Assembly (NCBI RefSeq): GCF_015350905.1
Contig: NZ_JADKRZ010000009.1
Coordinates: 16,648 to 80,647, forward strand
Length of the DNA stretch: 64,000 nucleotides
Origin: Curtobacterium sp. VKM Ac-2865
GTDB lineage: Bacteria; Actinomycetota; Actinomycetes; Actinomycetales; Microbacteriaceae
Direction: 5' to 3'
Shown: positions 8,272 through 16,324 of the stretch, one piece after another
How positions within the stretch are numbered: the first letter of the stretch is position 1
Layout of the letters: each line of letters starts with the position of its first letter
Made by a program: the position numbers and the translations under genes
Notes under the pieces: generated by a model
The model's input: only the letters and a program-made list of their open reading frames with translations
Database searches by the model: none
What the model was told of the DNA's origin: nothing

Positions 8272-8823
8272 CTAGCGCTCGTCCCGACGGTGTCGGCGGT
8301 CGTCGGGCTCGTCGGCACCGACCCGTCCGTCGGCACCGACCCGTCCGTCGGTGCCGTCACGGGCATCGCGTCGAGTGTCCTCGCCGGAGCGCTGGCGCTG
8401 GTCGTCGGACATCCGGCGCTGTTCCGGCTCGGCGTCGGGCTGCTCGGTGCCGTCGGCCTGCTCGGCGGCTGCTGTCCGGTCACGATCGCGGTCGCGGTCG
8501 GCAGCGAGACGTTCCTGCCAGATGATGCTGCGGGCCGCGCCCTCGAGGACGTCGTCGACCGGACGACCGGTCTGGGCGGCCAGGGCGCCGCTCAAGCCGG
8601 CGGTCAGGGTGCCGCCAGCCGAGGCGAGGCGTTCGACGACCTCCTCCTGCCGTTCGGTCAGGGGCTCGTCGATCATGTCCTCGATCGTCTCGCGGATGTT
8701 CTCCATGCTCGCGTCCAGAGCCGCCTCGTCACCGGACTGCAGCGCTGCTGCCTCCCCGACGACGACGAGTCCCAGCCGTGCAGCGTCCTCTTCGGGGCGG
8801 TGCCGTGCGTTCTCGTCAGTCAT
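8272..8823 (-). CDS. small acidic hypothetical protein with repetitive C-terminal tail
   Basis: A 183-residue soluble protein. Residues 1-100 form a Glu/Ala-rich helical region including IRETIEDMIDEPLTERQEEV. The rest is a low-complexity Arg/Asp tail (RDRDRDRT, then GRVGADGRVGADE). The last repeat is an exact 18-bp duplication at 8313-8348. The ATG at 8823 lies 7 nt after TACGGT, and a 14-residue upstream extension is rejected. No named family recognised. It lies immediately downstream of the ABC operon on the same strand and may or may not be part of it. Confidence 0.65.
   Translation of the reverse strand: MTDENARHRPEEDAARLGLVVVGEAAALQSGDEAALDASMENIRETIEDMIDEPLTERQEEVVERLASAGGTLTAGLSGALAAQTGRPVDDVLEGAARSIIWQERLAADRDRDRDRTAAAEQADGTEQPDAEPEQRRMSDDQRQRSGEDTRRDARDGTDGRVGADGRVGADEPDDRRHRRDER
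8313..8348. repeat. 18-bp exact tandem duplication inside a coding region
   Basis: GGCACCGACCCGTCCGTC occurs twice in tandem, with a third partial, diverged unit beginning at 8349. The 18-bp unit keeps the reading frame and encodes the GRVGAD repeats at the end of the small acidic protein. Confidence 0.85.
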
Positions 8824-8876
8824 GTCCTGGACCGTACGCTCGGGGCTGCCGCGCTCCCTGGACAACTGGGGGACCC

Positions 8877-9644
8877 TCAGTCAGGATCTGCGTCCGGACG
8901 GGCATGGCGGCCACGTCGACCGACCCGCAGGTGCAGCGTGTGCGGCGGCAGGTCGTCCTGGTCCGGCGCCGCGACGAGCACGATGCGGCCGCGTCCGGCG
9001 ACGGTCGCGACGGCCTCGTGCACGCGCTGCCGCGACGCCGGGTCGAGCTCGCTCGTCGGGTCGTCGAGGACGATGAGTGCGGCGTCCGTCACCAGGGCGC
9101 GGGCGAGGGCCACGCGCTGCTGCTGGCCGCCGGAGAGCTGCTCAGCGAGGTTGTGCCGTACCGCGTCCGCGACCCCGAGGGCGTCGAGGACACCGCTGAT
9201 CGCCGCCGGGTCGTGCGGGGTGCCCCGGTGCTGTGCGAGCAGGCCGAGCGCGATGTTCTCGGTCGCGGTCAGGGCGCCGATGAGGGCGTGGTCGCGGGGC
9301 ATCACGGCGACGGAGCCGGTCGTCGGCCTGGGGTCGGGCGCCGGCGCTGGGCCGGGTGCGGCATCATCGCGCGTGGGCGCCGTGTCCGTCGTCTCGAACC
9401 GGACCGTGCCGGTCGTGCGCCACGGCACGGGCTCGGTGTCGCCGGTCAGCACGTGCACGACGGCGTCGAGCACCACGGTCGCGTCGTCACCGCCCGGTGC
9501 GGAGACCACCACGACTGAGCCGGGCTCCACCAGACTGTCGGCGGCGAAGAGGTCGCGGCCGTCGAGCTGCACCGTGAAGTGGTCGAAGCGGAGCGCGGGC
9601 TGCGGCGTCACGGTGTCTCGTCGGTCACGGGTCTCCTCGGTCAC
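8877..9644 (-). CDS. ABC transporter ATP-binding protein with degenerate nucleotide site
   Basis: A 255-residue ABC ATPase whose signature is intact (LSGGQ, residues 170-174) but whose own nucleotide site is lost. The P-loop reads SAPGGDDAT about residues 48-56, with Asp54 where Lys should be. The Q-loop has no clear glutamine (VAVMPRDH). Walker B ends in D194-D195, so the catalytic Glu is Asp, and the H-loop histidine is absent (VAAPDQDD). It is last in a three-gene operon with a consensus-site ATPase and an FtsX-like permease. GTG 9644 follows GAGGAGG; an in-frame GTG also exists at 9611. It probably pairs with the upstream ATPase as the non-hydrolysing half. Confidence 0.88.
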   Translation of the reverse strand: MTEETRDRRDTVTPQPALRFDHFTVQLDGRDLFAADSLVEPGSVVVVSAPGGDDATVVLDAVVHVLTGDTEPVPWRTTGTVRFETTDTAPTRDDAAPGPAPAPDPRPTTGSVAVMPRDHALIGALTATENIALGLLAQHRGTPHDPAAISGVLDALGVADAVRHNLAEQLSGGQQQRVALARALVTDAALIVLDDPTSELDPASRQRVHEAVATVAGRGRIVLVAAPDQDDLPPHTLHLRVGRRGRHARPDADPD

Positions 9645-9657
9645 GGTGCCTCCTCGG

Positions 9658-10524
9658 TCAGGGTGTCTCCTCGGTCCGTCGGACGACCAGGCCGCCACTG
9701 CCGTCGGGCTCGACCGTGACGAGGGCTCCCGCCGGCCACCCCGCGCGCAGGTGCTCGGGGATCGGCACCGACCCGTCCGCGGTGACGACGGCACGGCGGC
9801 CGGAGCCGGAGTCCTCCTCGCCCACGCGGCCGTCGCGCAGGTGGATCATCCGCTGCATCCGCCGGGCGACCCGTTCGTCGTGCGTGACGAGCAGCACGGC
9901 GATGCCCTCGCGCTCGGTCTCGGTCACGAGCAGGTCGAGCAGTGCCTCGCGGGGATGGTCGTCCAGGCGGCTGGTGGGTTCGTCGGCGAGGAGCAGCCGC
10001 GGCCGGCTCGCGAGGGCCACGGCGAGTGCGGCGGTCTGACGCTGCGACGGCGAGAGCTGGCCGACGGGGCGCCCGTCGTCCGGCACCCCGCCGGCGGCCA
10101 GGACCCGCTCGCCGAGGGAGACGTCGCGGCCGGGCGTCCCGCGGACCGTCCACGCCACGTTCGCGTGCGCGGACTCGTGCGCGATCAGGTTCACGTCCGC
10201 GCCCTGCAGCATCAGCCCGAGCACGTCCCGCCGCAGCCGTTCGAGCTCGGCCGGTCCGGCGGCACCGAGGTCCTGGTCCCAGACGCTGGCGATGCCCGCG
10301 CTCGGGCGCATCAGTCCGGCGGCGATCGAGAGCAGCGTCGACTTGCCGGAGCCGGACGGGCCGAGCAGGGCGACGCGCTGCCCTGGCGGCACGGTGAGGT
10401 CGATGCCGCGGAGGGCGGCGACGTCGGTCTCCGCCTCGCGGTAGACGTGCACGAGCCCGGCGGCACGGAAGGCGGCGGCGGGCCGGGCGGTCGGCTCGGA
10501 CGCGGTCGGGCGTCGGCGGCTCAT
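9658..10524 (-). CDS. ABC transporter ATP-binding protein (active-site half), LolD/MacB-like
   Basis: A 288-residue ABC ATPase of the LolD/MacB type. Walker A GPSGSGKS spans residues 55-62, Walker B ends in LLLADEPTS (E182), and the H-loop is LVTHDE. Its signature motif is unusual: LSPSQ at residues 157-161 in place of LSGGQ. A 60-residue C-terminal extension beyond the ATPase core includes a predicted beta segment (ALVTVEPDGSGGLVV). Its ATG overlaps the stop of the permease gene (ATGA), so the two are coupled. With the next ATPase it would form a heterodimer having one good and one degenerate composite site. Confidence 0.9.
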   Translation of the reverse strand: MSRRRPTASEPTARPAAAFRAAGLVHVYREAETDVAALRGIDLTVPPGQRVALLGPSGSGKSTLLSIAAGLMRPSAGIASVWDQDLGAAGPAELERLRRDVLGLMLQGADVNLIAHESAHANVAWTVRGTPGRDVSLGERVLAAGGVPDDGRPVGQLSPSQRQTAALAVALASRPRLLLADEPTSRLDDHPREALLDLLVTETEREGIAVLLVTHDERVARRMQRMIHLRDGRVGEEDSGSGRRAVVTADGSVPIPEHLRAGWPAGALVTVEPDGSGGLVVRRTEETP

Positions 10525-13500
10525 CGGACGTCTCCGTCGCGTTCGGGAGCCCGCGCGCCGGGCGTCGTCGGCCGGGTGGCGAACGAAGCCGTCGCGGCCG
10601 ACACCGCGGCGACGGCAGCCAGCGCCGCGAGCGTGATGCCCACGACCGTCCACACGTCCACCGGGTTCCCCATCGGGGGCAGCGCACCGAGTCGCAGGGG
10701 GAGTCGTCCCGCGGTCAGGAGCGTCGCCGCGGTGCTCGCGACGGCTCCGGCGACCACCGCGAGGGCTGCTGGCAGGAAGGTCTCGAGGAACAGGGCCCGG
10801 CGGACGGCGCTGCGTCGGAAGCCCGCGGTGCGGAGGGTGGCCGCGTCCTCACGGCGCGCGGCGGCACCGACCACGCCCACGCCCGCGACCACGAGCAGGG
10901 TCAGCGCGAGGGCGGCGAGCGCGATCGGGACGCCGATGCGTGCCCCGCGTGCCGGGGCAGCCCGCTCCGCCTGGAGTTCGGCGTCGGCGAGCGTGTGTCG
11001 TGCGTCGACCGAGATCCCGCGGCGTTCCAGTGCGGCGACGACCCCGCGGTGGTTCCCCGGCGCGAGCCAGACCTCGTGGCGGATGTCCCGCGCCGTGGTG
11101 TCCGACACGCGTCCGGCGACCTCGAGGTCGACCAGTGCACCGTCGCCGAGCACCCGCGGGAGCGTCGGTGCCCTGCCGACGACCCGGAGCACCCGGGAGT
11201 CACCGGACGGGGCGATCCCGAGCACGCCGTCCTCCACCCCGGCGAACGCGTCGGTCACCGTGCCGCGACCGATGATCGCCGGCAGCGGTTCCGGGGCGTC
11301 GCGCGGCGCGATGCTCGGCGTGCCCGTCCCGGTCGGGTCGACCCACGAGATGCGCAGTCCGTCACGGGTCTGCCCGAGCACGGACATCGGCCGTCCGTCC
11401 GTCAGGGAGCTGTCCCCGATGCGGTCGCGCCACCGCTCCGGCAAGAGCCAGCGGTCGTCCACGGGCTGCAGCGCGTCACCGGTCCCGACGGCGATGCGGG
11501 TGACGGTGACGCCGAGGCCGTACGCCGCGCTGTCGACCGAGTGGCTCTCGAGCCCCAGGGACACCAGGCGACACCCGTCCTCGCACGGCACGGCGTCGCC
11601 CGTGCTGGTCAGGGTGCCGTCCCGCGGCGCGCCGAGGTCGACGCGTCGCCAGGTGTCCCCGGACTGCACCACCGCGACCACGTCGACGTCGCCCGGGTCG
11701 GCGGTCGCGTAGGTCTTGGCGGCCTCGCCGTCCGGGGCCCCCACGGTCGCGAGCGTGACGGCGAGCCGGTCACCAGTGAACCGCAGGGCGGGGCCGCCGG
11801 TGGGGCGCAGGGCCCGTGCTGCGCGGTCGAAGCGGTCGCCGCCCCACGACGACTGCCACACACTGACCGCTGTCAACCGGGTCGAGTCGACGGCGACCAG
11901 ACGGCCGACCCCGGCGCCGGTCGTGGTGGTCTCCACGGCCATGGCGACGTGACCGGAGGGGTCGGCCCGTCGGACGGTGTCGACGAAGGGGACGCCCTCG
12001 CGCACGCTGACGTCGAGCACCGTCGCGGCACCGAGCTCCGCCGCGGCGCGGTCGTCGGCGAGCCGGACCGCGAGCACCGCCGACTGGCTCGACGACACCG
12101 CCAGGGCGACGCCCATCACGACCATGACCGCGGTCGTCAGGACGGAGGGCGTCCGGCTGATCCGCCGCAGCGCCAGGAGCTCCACCAGGGAGCGTGCGGG
12201 GCGAGCTGCCCGGCGGCGGACGACCGCCACGCCGATGCGCAGCCCGACGACTGCGACCAGGACGGCCACGAGCGTCGGTGCGAGCAGCGCGATCCCGAGC
12301 CCGTCGATGCGGCGCTGGGTGACGACCGCTGCCAGCCCGACGACCGCGGCGATGACGGCGACAGCCTGCACCACCGCGCCCGCCCGCGACAGCGCACGCG
12401 GCTCGGTCGCCCGCCGCAGCAGGTCGACGAGCGGGACCTTGGCGGCACGGCTGCTCGCGACGAGGAGCGCGACGAGCGACCCGAGCACGGACGCCGCGAG
12501 GGCGAGCACGACCGGCAGTCGGGTCGGCTCGAGCCCGGGGGCGTCCGCACCGAGCAGGACCCGGTCCAGGACCCCGGCGAGCACCACGCCGATGGCGGCA
12601 CCGACCGCGCTGCCGACGAGCGTCGCGACGACGGGTTCGAGCAGCACGGTCGTGGACCGTCTGCGTGCGGAGAGCCCACGCAGCCGGGCGAGGCCCCACT
12701 CCCCGGCGCGGGCACGTCCGACCCGGGCCGCGAGGACCCCCTGCGCGAACCACGCCACGATCACGGCCTGCAGCGCCGACACCGCGACGATCACGGTCGC
12801 CGCGTCGTTGCCGTCGGCCACCCGGTCGACGAGCGCGTCGATCCGCTGCGTCACCGACACCGCCGACTGGGCGGCACCGACGGTGAGGGTGCCGTCCCGC
12901 GCTGCCTGCACGTCGTCGATCACCGCGGGCAGGTCGTCGAGCCGGGTGCCGGGCTCGAGCGTCCGGACGGACCACATCGTCCCGCCGACGCCGAGCTCCG
13001 CGAAGCCCGCGAGCGAGGTCACCAGCGCGGGCTCACCACCACCACCGCTGCCGAACAGCTGACCGGGTCCGGCGACGACGCGTCCGGGGCCCGACGCGGC
13101 GTCGTAGGTGCCGACGACCCGGACCCGGAACCGCTGCTCCGGGATGTCGAGCAGCGTCAGCGGCAGCACCGTGCCGACGGGCAGGTCCGCACCGGCAGCC
13201 GCGAGCACCTCGGTCTTGCCCGTCGGGCACCGGCCCGCCGTCAGTCCGATGCGGCGACAGGAGCCCTCGAGCCCCGCCAACGGCGTCAGACGACGAGCGT
13301 CCTCACCGGGCGGCGTGTCGGCCGAGGCCGGCGGCAGGAACGACACGAACGCGGACGACGTCGCCGACACCACGTCGTCCTGCCAGAGCCGCAGGTGCTC
13401 GGCCGCCCCGGTCGTGGTCACGACCGCGCCCTCGGACTCGGTGAGACTGCCGACCTCGATGTCGGCGGACGCAGCGATGGACGTCTCCCGGACCCCGCCA

Positions 13501-13667
13501 CGCGCCAGGGCGTCGTCGAGGGTGGCCTGCTCCACGGCACGGAGCATGAGCGGTGCGAGGACCGACACGATCGTGGTGATCACGGCGAGCACCGTCAGGA
13601 CGACGCTCGCGGCAGGGCGTCGACGGACGCTGCGCACCCAGAACGGTGTTCCGCTGCCGCGCGACAT
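10521..13667 (-). CDS. large FtsX-like ABC transporter permease (two FtsX domains)
   Basis: A 1048-residue permease of the MacB/FtsX superfamily. A first helix at about residues 17-42 precedes a long extracytoplasmic domain. A first FtsX core of several helices follows at about residues 290-480, then a second helix near 510, another large external domain, and a C-terminal FtsX core of three or more helices after about residue 900 (ALTLLVVAGVGVVG; LPAALAVVAGAVAS). Such mechanotransmission permeases export peptides, lipids or drugs or drive periplasmic hydrolases; the substrate is unknown. ATG 13667 follows GAGGGGG. First gene of the operon. Confidence 0.88.
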   Translation of the reverse strand: MSRGSGTPFWVRSVRRRPAASVVLTVLAVITTIVSVLAPLMLRAVEQATLDDALARGGVRETSIAASADIEVGSLTESEGAVVTTTGAAEHLRLWQDDVVSATSSAFVSFLPPASADTPPGEDARRLTPLAGLEGSCRRIGLTAGRCPTGKTEVLAAAGADLPVGTVLPLTLLDIPEQRFRVRVVGTYDAASGPGRVVAGPGQLFGSGGGGEPALVTSLAGFAELGVGGTMWSVRTLEPGTRLDDLPAVIDDVQAARDGTLTVGAAQSAVSVTQRIDALVDRVADGNDAATVIVAVSALQAVIVAWFAQGVLAARVGRARAGEWGLARLRGLSARRRSTTVLLEPVVATLVGSAVGAAIGVVLAGVLDRVLLGADAPGLEPTRLPVVLALAASVLGSLVALLVASSRAAKVPLVDLLRRATEPRALSRAGAVVQAVAVIAAVVGLAAVVTQRRIDGLGIALLAPTLVAVLVAVVGLRIGVAVVRRRAARPARSLVELLALRRISRTPSVLTTAVMVVMGVALAVSSSQSAVLAVRLADDRAAAELGAATVLDVSVREGVPFVDTVRRADPSGHVAMAVETTTTGAGVGRLVAVDSTRLTAVSVWQSSWGGDRFDRAARALRPTGGPALRFTGDRLAVTLATVGAPDGEAAKTYATADPGDVDVVAVVQSGDTWRRVDLGAPRDGTLTSTGDAVPCEDGCRLVSLGLESHSVDSAAYGLGVTVTRIAVGTGDALQPVDDRWLLPERWRDRIGDSSLTDGRPMSVLGQTRDGLRISWVDPTGTGTPSIAPRDAPEPLPAIIGRGTVTDAFAGVEDGVLGIAPSGDSRVLRVVGRAPTLPRVLGDGALVDLEVAGRVSDTTARDIRHEVWLAPGNHRGVVAALERRGISVDARHTLADAELQAERAAPARGARIGVPIALAALALTLLVVAGVGVVGAAARREDAATLRTAGFRRSAVRRALFLETFLPAALAVVAGAVASTAATLLTAGRLPLRLGALPPMGNPVDVWTVVGITLAALAAVAAVSAATASFATRPTTPGARAPERDGDVR

Positions 13668-13718
13668 GGTCCCCCTCTGGACGCCGGCTCCGTCACCGAC
13701 GATCGCGATTCTGGCACA

Positions 13719-13765
13719 CCGGACGGGAGGCTCGTGGCGGGCCCCGCCACGAGCCTCCCGTCCGG
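13719..13765. repeat. 47-bp palindrome of the GGACGGGAGGCTCG family
   Basis: Left arm CCGGACGGGAGGCTCG...GCGGG pairs perfectly with CCCCGCC...CGAGCCTCCCGTCCGG over about 23 bp with essentially no loop. Same core as the elements at 5156, 6769, 25461 and 46269. It lies between divergent promoters. Confidence 0.85.
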
Positions 13766-13803
13766 CTCACCGTCGCCAGCAGCGCGCGCCGCGACGCCCC
13801 AGC

Positions 13804-13861
13804 TGAGATCGCACTTCGTGTCGGTTCGCCGCCCGCGGAGGCGACACGAAGTGCGATCTCA
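13804..13861. repeat. 20-bp perfect stem, 18-nt loop (TGAGATCGCACTTCGTGTCG)
   Basis: TGAGATCGCACTTCGTGTCG at 13804-13823 is matched by its exact reverse complement at 13842-13861. It is unrelated to the GAGCCTCC family and occurs only once here. It lies between divergent genes, so a role as regulatory or mobile palindrome is as likely as termination. Confidence 0.8.
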
Positions 13862-13982
13862 CCGGCCCGGTCAGCGCTGGTGACGTTCCTCTGATGCGGA
13901 CGGGCAGCGTGATGGCCGCGACCGCTGATCGTCATCCCCGCGGCGGAGGTGGCAGCGCCGCGACCTCCGCTAGCGTCGGCCC

Positions 13983-14480
13983 ATGCGACAGCGGGTGGGC
14001 GTGAACGTGGCGGGTGTGGCCGTGGTGGCGGTGTACGCGGGGCTGATGGCGCTGCAGGCACTCGTGCTCGACCCACTGGCAGCGGTCCCCGGGCGCTCGC
14101 TGGCTGCGATCCTCGGGCACCTGGAGCGTCAGGGCTTCGACGTCGCCGCTGACGTCTGGACCGTGGTGGTCACGGCAGCTGTCGGGGTCGTCCTCGCCGT
14201 GGGCGTCGCCGTGTGGGGGATCGTCGACCGGCTCGACCCCGTCGTCTCGGCGGTGCTGTTCCTCGCCCTGCTGGTCTTCGGCGCCCCGGTGACGTTCGGC
14301 ACCGGCTTCGCGCTCGGCATGGACGTGGCCGACGGGTTCGGGAAGAGCGGGGCAGCGCACACGATCTGGGCGGGCGTGCTCTACGGCGCGAGTCTGCTGG
14401 CGCTCATCGGCATCCCGGTCGTGGTCGGCGCGACGTGGCTGCGCCGGAACGGCCGACGGGGGCGTGCCGTGGTCGTCTGA
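13983..14480 (+). CDS. hypothetical four-helix membrane protein
   Basis: A 165-residue integral membrane protein with four hydrophobic helices at about residues 8-28, 58-80, 87-105 and 128-150, short loops, and a basic C-terminus (RRNGRRGR). No catalytic or binding motif is evident and I do not recognise a family. The ATG at 13983 lies 6 nt after TAGCGT with no Shine-Dalgarno sequence, so it is a likely leaderless gene. Convergent with the small stress-type membrane protein. Confidence 0.75.
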   Translation: MRQRVGVNVAGVAVVAVYAGLMALQALVLDPLAAVPGRSLAAILGHLERQGFDVAADVWTVVVTAAVGVVLAVGVAVWGIVDRLDPVVSAVLFLALLVFGAPVTFGTGFALGMDVADGFGKSGAAHTIWAGVLYGASLLALIGIPVVVGATWLRRNGRRGRAVVV

Positions 14481-14517
14481 CCACTGCACGCCCCCGTCGG
14501 GCTCTGATCTGGTGCGA

Positions 14518-14793
14518 TCAGCGGCGCGAGCCCTTGCCCGCGAAGCGGGTGTAGAGGAACAGCACGATGATCGCGCCGATGATCGAGCCGATGATGCCGG
14601 CCGGCTGGAAGAAGCCGTCCATCGGGTCGTGCTGGAAGATCAGGAACCCGAGGAAGCCGCCGACGAAGGAACCGACGATGCCGAGGACGATCGTCATGAG
14701 GATCGACAGGTTCTGCTTGCCGGGGATGATCAGGCGCGCGAGCGCACCGGCGATCAGTCCGACGATGATCAAGCTGATGATGAGACCGAGCAC
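14518..14793 (-). CDS. GlsB/YeaQ/YmgE family stress-response membrane protein
   Basis: A 91-residue protein of three hydrophobic helices. It matches the transglycosylase-associated (YeaQ/YmgE/GlsB) family: LIISLIIVGLIAGALARLI, then a conserved Pro-Gly-Lys loop, then GIVGSFVGGFLG and a final GIIGSIIGAIIVLFLY helix. Family members are small inner-membrane proteins induced by envelope, acid or alkaline stress, with no known enzymatic role. The GTG start at 14793 is set by AGGAGGA just upstream. Confidence 0.92.
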   Translation of the reverse strand: MLGLIISLIIVGLIAGALARLIIPGKQNLSILMTIVLGIVGSFVGGFLGFLIFQHDPMDGFFQPAGIIGSIIGAIIVLFLYTRFAGKGSRR

Positions 14794-14820
14794 GGTGTCC
14801 TCCTGGTGGAACGAACGAAT

Positions 14821-14846
14821 CGGCACCGACGGGTTCGTCGGTGCCG
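14821..14846. terminator. 11-bp stem-loop upstream of the stress membrane protein
   Basis: CGGCACCGACG pairs perfectly with CGTCGGTGCCG around a GGTT loop. It follows the glutaredoxin-like gene on the minus strand and precedes the next gene, so it fits a terminator between the two. It has no T tract. Confidence 0.55.
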
Positions 14847-14942
14847 AGGTCAACCCCAGAGTCAACACGGTGGGACACATCCACGCCGGTTTTCGCGTCT
14901 TCTGGCTGTTTCGTCGTCCCGGAACAACCGGGCCGAGGGGTC

Positions 14943-15206
14943 TCAGACCAGGTTCGAGGCCTCGAGCTCGGCCTGCAGCTCCGCGTCCGACGGCTCGACG
15001 AAGTGCTTGCCGTTCGGCAGCACCACGACGGGGATGCTCTTGCGGCCGCTGATCTCCTCGGCTCGTGCAGCGGCGGACAGGTCGGCCTCGACGTCCACGT
15101 ACGTGTACTCCACGCCGAGCTTGTCGAGCAGCGCCTTCGAGCGGCGGCAGTCGCGGCACCAGTCCGCGCCGAACATGGTCACCTGGTCGTACGTCACGTC
15201 GGTCAT
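14943..15206 (-). CDS. glutaredoxin-like/mycoredoxin-type protein
   Basis: An 87-residue thioredoxin-fold protein. The redox motif is CRDC (within ADWCRDCRRSK, residues 17-20); the cis-proline region is KSIPVVVLPNGK, and YVDVEADLSA forms strand 2. Actinobacterial mycoredoxins use a similar glutaredoxin-like CxxC to reduce mycothiol-mixed disulfides, so that is the likely role, but the intervening RD is unusual and the electron donor is not shown. Divergent from the PrsW-like gene, with a short hairpin in the gap (GGGAACCAC...GTGGTCCCG). Confidence 0.88.
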   Translation of the reverse strand: MTDVTYDQVTMFGADWCRDCRRSKALLDKLGVEYTYVDVEADLSAAARAEEISGRKSIPVVVLPNGKHFVEPSDAELQAELEASNLV

Positions 15207-15297
15207 GTCGTCGGGAACCACATCCGTGGTCCCGCCTATTCCCGGGTCGGCCGGCATCCCGGCACCAGGCCGCCCACCCGCGGAGCACGATGGGCGC

Positions 15298-16266
15298 ATG
15301 GCCATGCCCCCCGCTATCCCCGTGGACCACCCGCACCACCGCCGAGGTTGGTGGTGGAAGACCCTGCTCGTCGGCTTCCTGCTCTGGGTGGTGACGATCA
15401 TCGTGACGGTGTTCACGAGCAACACGAACCTGGTTCCGACGATCATCCTGCTCGGCAGCTTCCTGGTGCCCTTCACCGTGGTGCTCTTCGTCATCGAACG
15501 GGTCACTGGCACGGTCAGCACGATGCAGCTCGTCACGGCGTTCTTCGTCGGCGGGATCCTCGGCGTGCTCGGGGCGTCGCTGCTGGAGTCGGACCTGCGG
15601 CAGGGTGCGCTGATCTACGTCGTGGTCGGCTTCGTGGAGGAGTTCGTCAAGGGCGTCCTGCTCGTCGTGGTCGGGTGGCGCGTCCGCCCGAAGACCGCCA
15701 GACAGGGAGCACTCCTCGGGGCGACCGTCGGCGCGGGCTTCGCGGCGTTCGAGTCCGCCGGGTACGCCTTCAACGCGGCGATCACCGCGCGCGGCATCGA
15801 CCTGGTGTCCCTGCTGCAGACCGAGGTGGTCCGCGCGATCCTGTCGCCGGTCGGCCACGTGCTCTGGACGGCGATCCTCGGCGCCGTGCTGTTCGGCGCC
15901 TCGCACGGTCGGCCCCGGTTCCGGTGGACCTGGACGGTCCTGGTGACCTACGTCGTGGTGTCGCTGCTGCACGGACTGTACGACTCGAACGGGACGATCT
16001 CGACGCTGCTGGCCTTCGTCGTCACCGGCACGCCGCTGTCCGCGGCGCAGAACGGGACGGTCCCCACCGCCATCGCCGGGCTCGCGTCGACGCTCTACGT
16101 GGTGGGGCTCGCCCTCGTCTCGGCGATCGGCGTCGCGGTGCTCATCGGCGTGCAGGTGCACTTCCGCAACCGCGCCCGCCGCGACGGCACGGACCCGACC
16201 GGGGCCGGTGCCGCACCCGTCGGCGCCGGCTGGCACGACGCACCGCACCCCCGACCGATCGACTGA
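15298..16266 (+). CDS. PrsW family intramembrane metalloprotease
   Basis: A 322-residue polytopic membrane protein. It shows the PrsW motif set: EEFVK (EExxK) in one helix, FAAFES (FxxxE) in the next region, and HGLYD (HxxxD) near the end. These residues bind the catalytic zinc in this CPBP-related group. About eight helices are predicted. PrsW in Bacillus subtilis does site-1 cleavage of the anti-sigma factor RsiW; the substrate here is not indicated, and no sigma/anti-sigma gene is adjacent. ATG 15298 is followed closely by an in-frame ATG (15304). Confidence 0.93.
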   Translation: MAMPPAIPVDHPHHRRGWWWKTLLVGFLLWVVTIIVTVFTSNTNLVPTIILLGSFLVPFTVVLFVIERVTGTVSTMQLVTAFFVGGILGVLGASLLESDLRQGALIYVVVGFVEEFVKGVLLVVVGWRVRPKTARQGALLGATVGAGFAAFESAGYAFNAAITARGIDLVSLLQTEVVRAILSPVGHVLWTAILGAVLFGASHGRPRFRWTWTVLVTYVVVSLLHGLYDSNGTISTLLAFVVTGTPLSAAQNGTVPTAIAGLASTLYVVGLALVSAIGVAVLIGVQVHFRNRARRDGTDPTGAGAAPVGAGWHDAPHPRPID

Positions 16267-16312
16267 CGACGAGGGCCGCGACGACCGCGACGACGGGTCC
16301 GACGCCCCGCCC

Positions 16313-16318
16313 TACGAT
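16313..16318 (+). promoter_or_regulatory. -10 element TACGAT of SAHH-like operon, leaderless spacing
   Basis: TACGAT ends 6 nt before the ATG at 16325, so transcription is expected to start at or next to the first codon. No Shine-Dalgarno sequence is present. Confidence 0.6.
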
Positions 16319-16324
16319 TGACCC

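Larger units (their letters stand above)
13668..13982. other. divergent intergenic region with two large palindromes
   Basis: This 315-base gap separates the ABC permease from a divergent membrane protein gene. It contains no plausible gene, but holds a near-loopless 47-bp palindrome at 13719-13765 and a 20-bp stem at 13804-13861. Because both flanking genes point outward, these structures cannot be ordinary transcript terminators of either gene. Confidence 0.7.
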
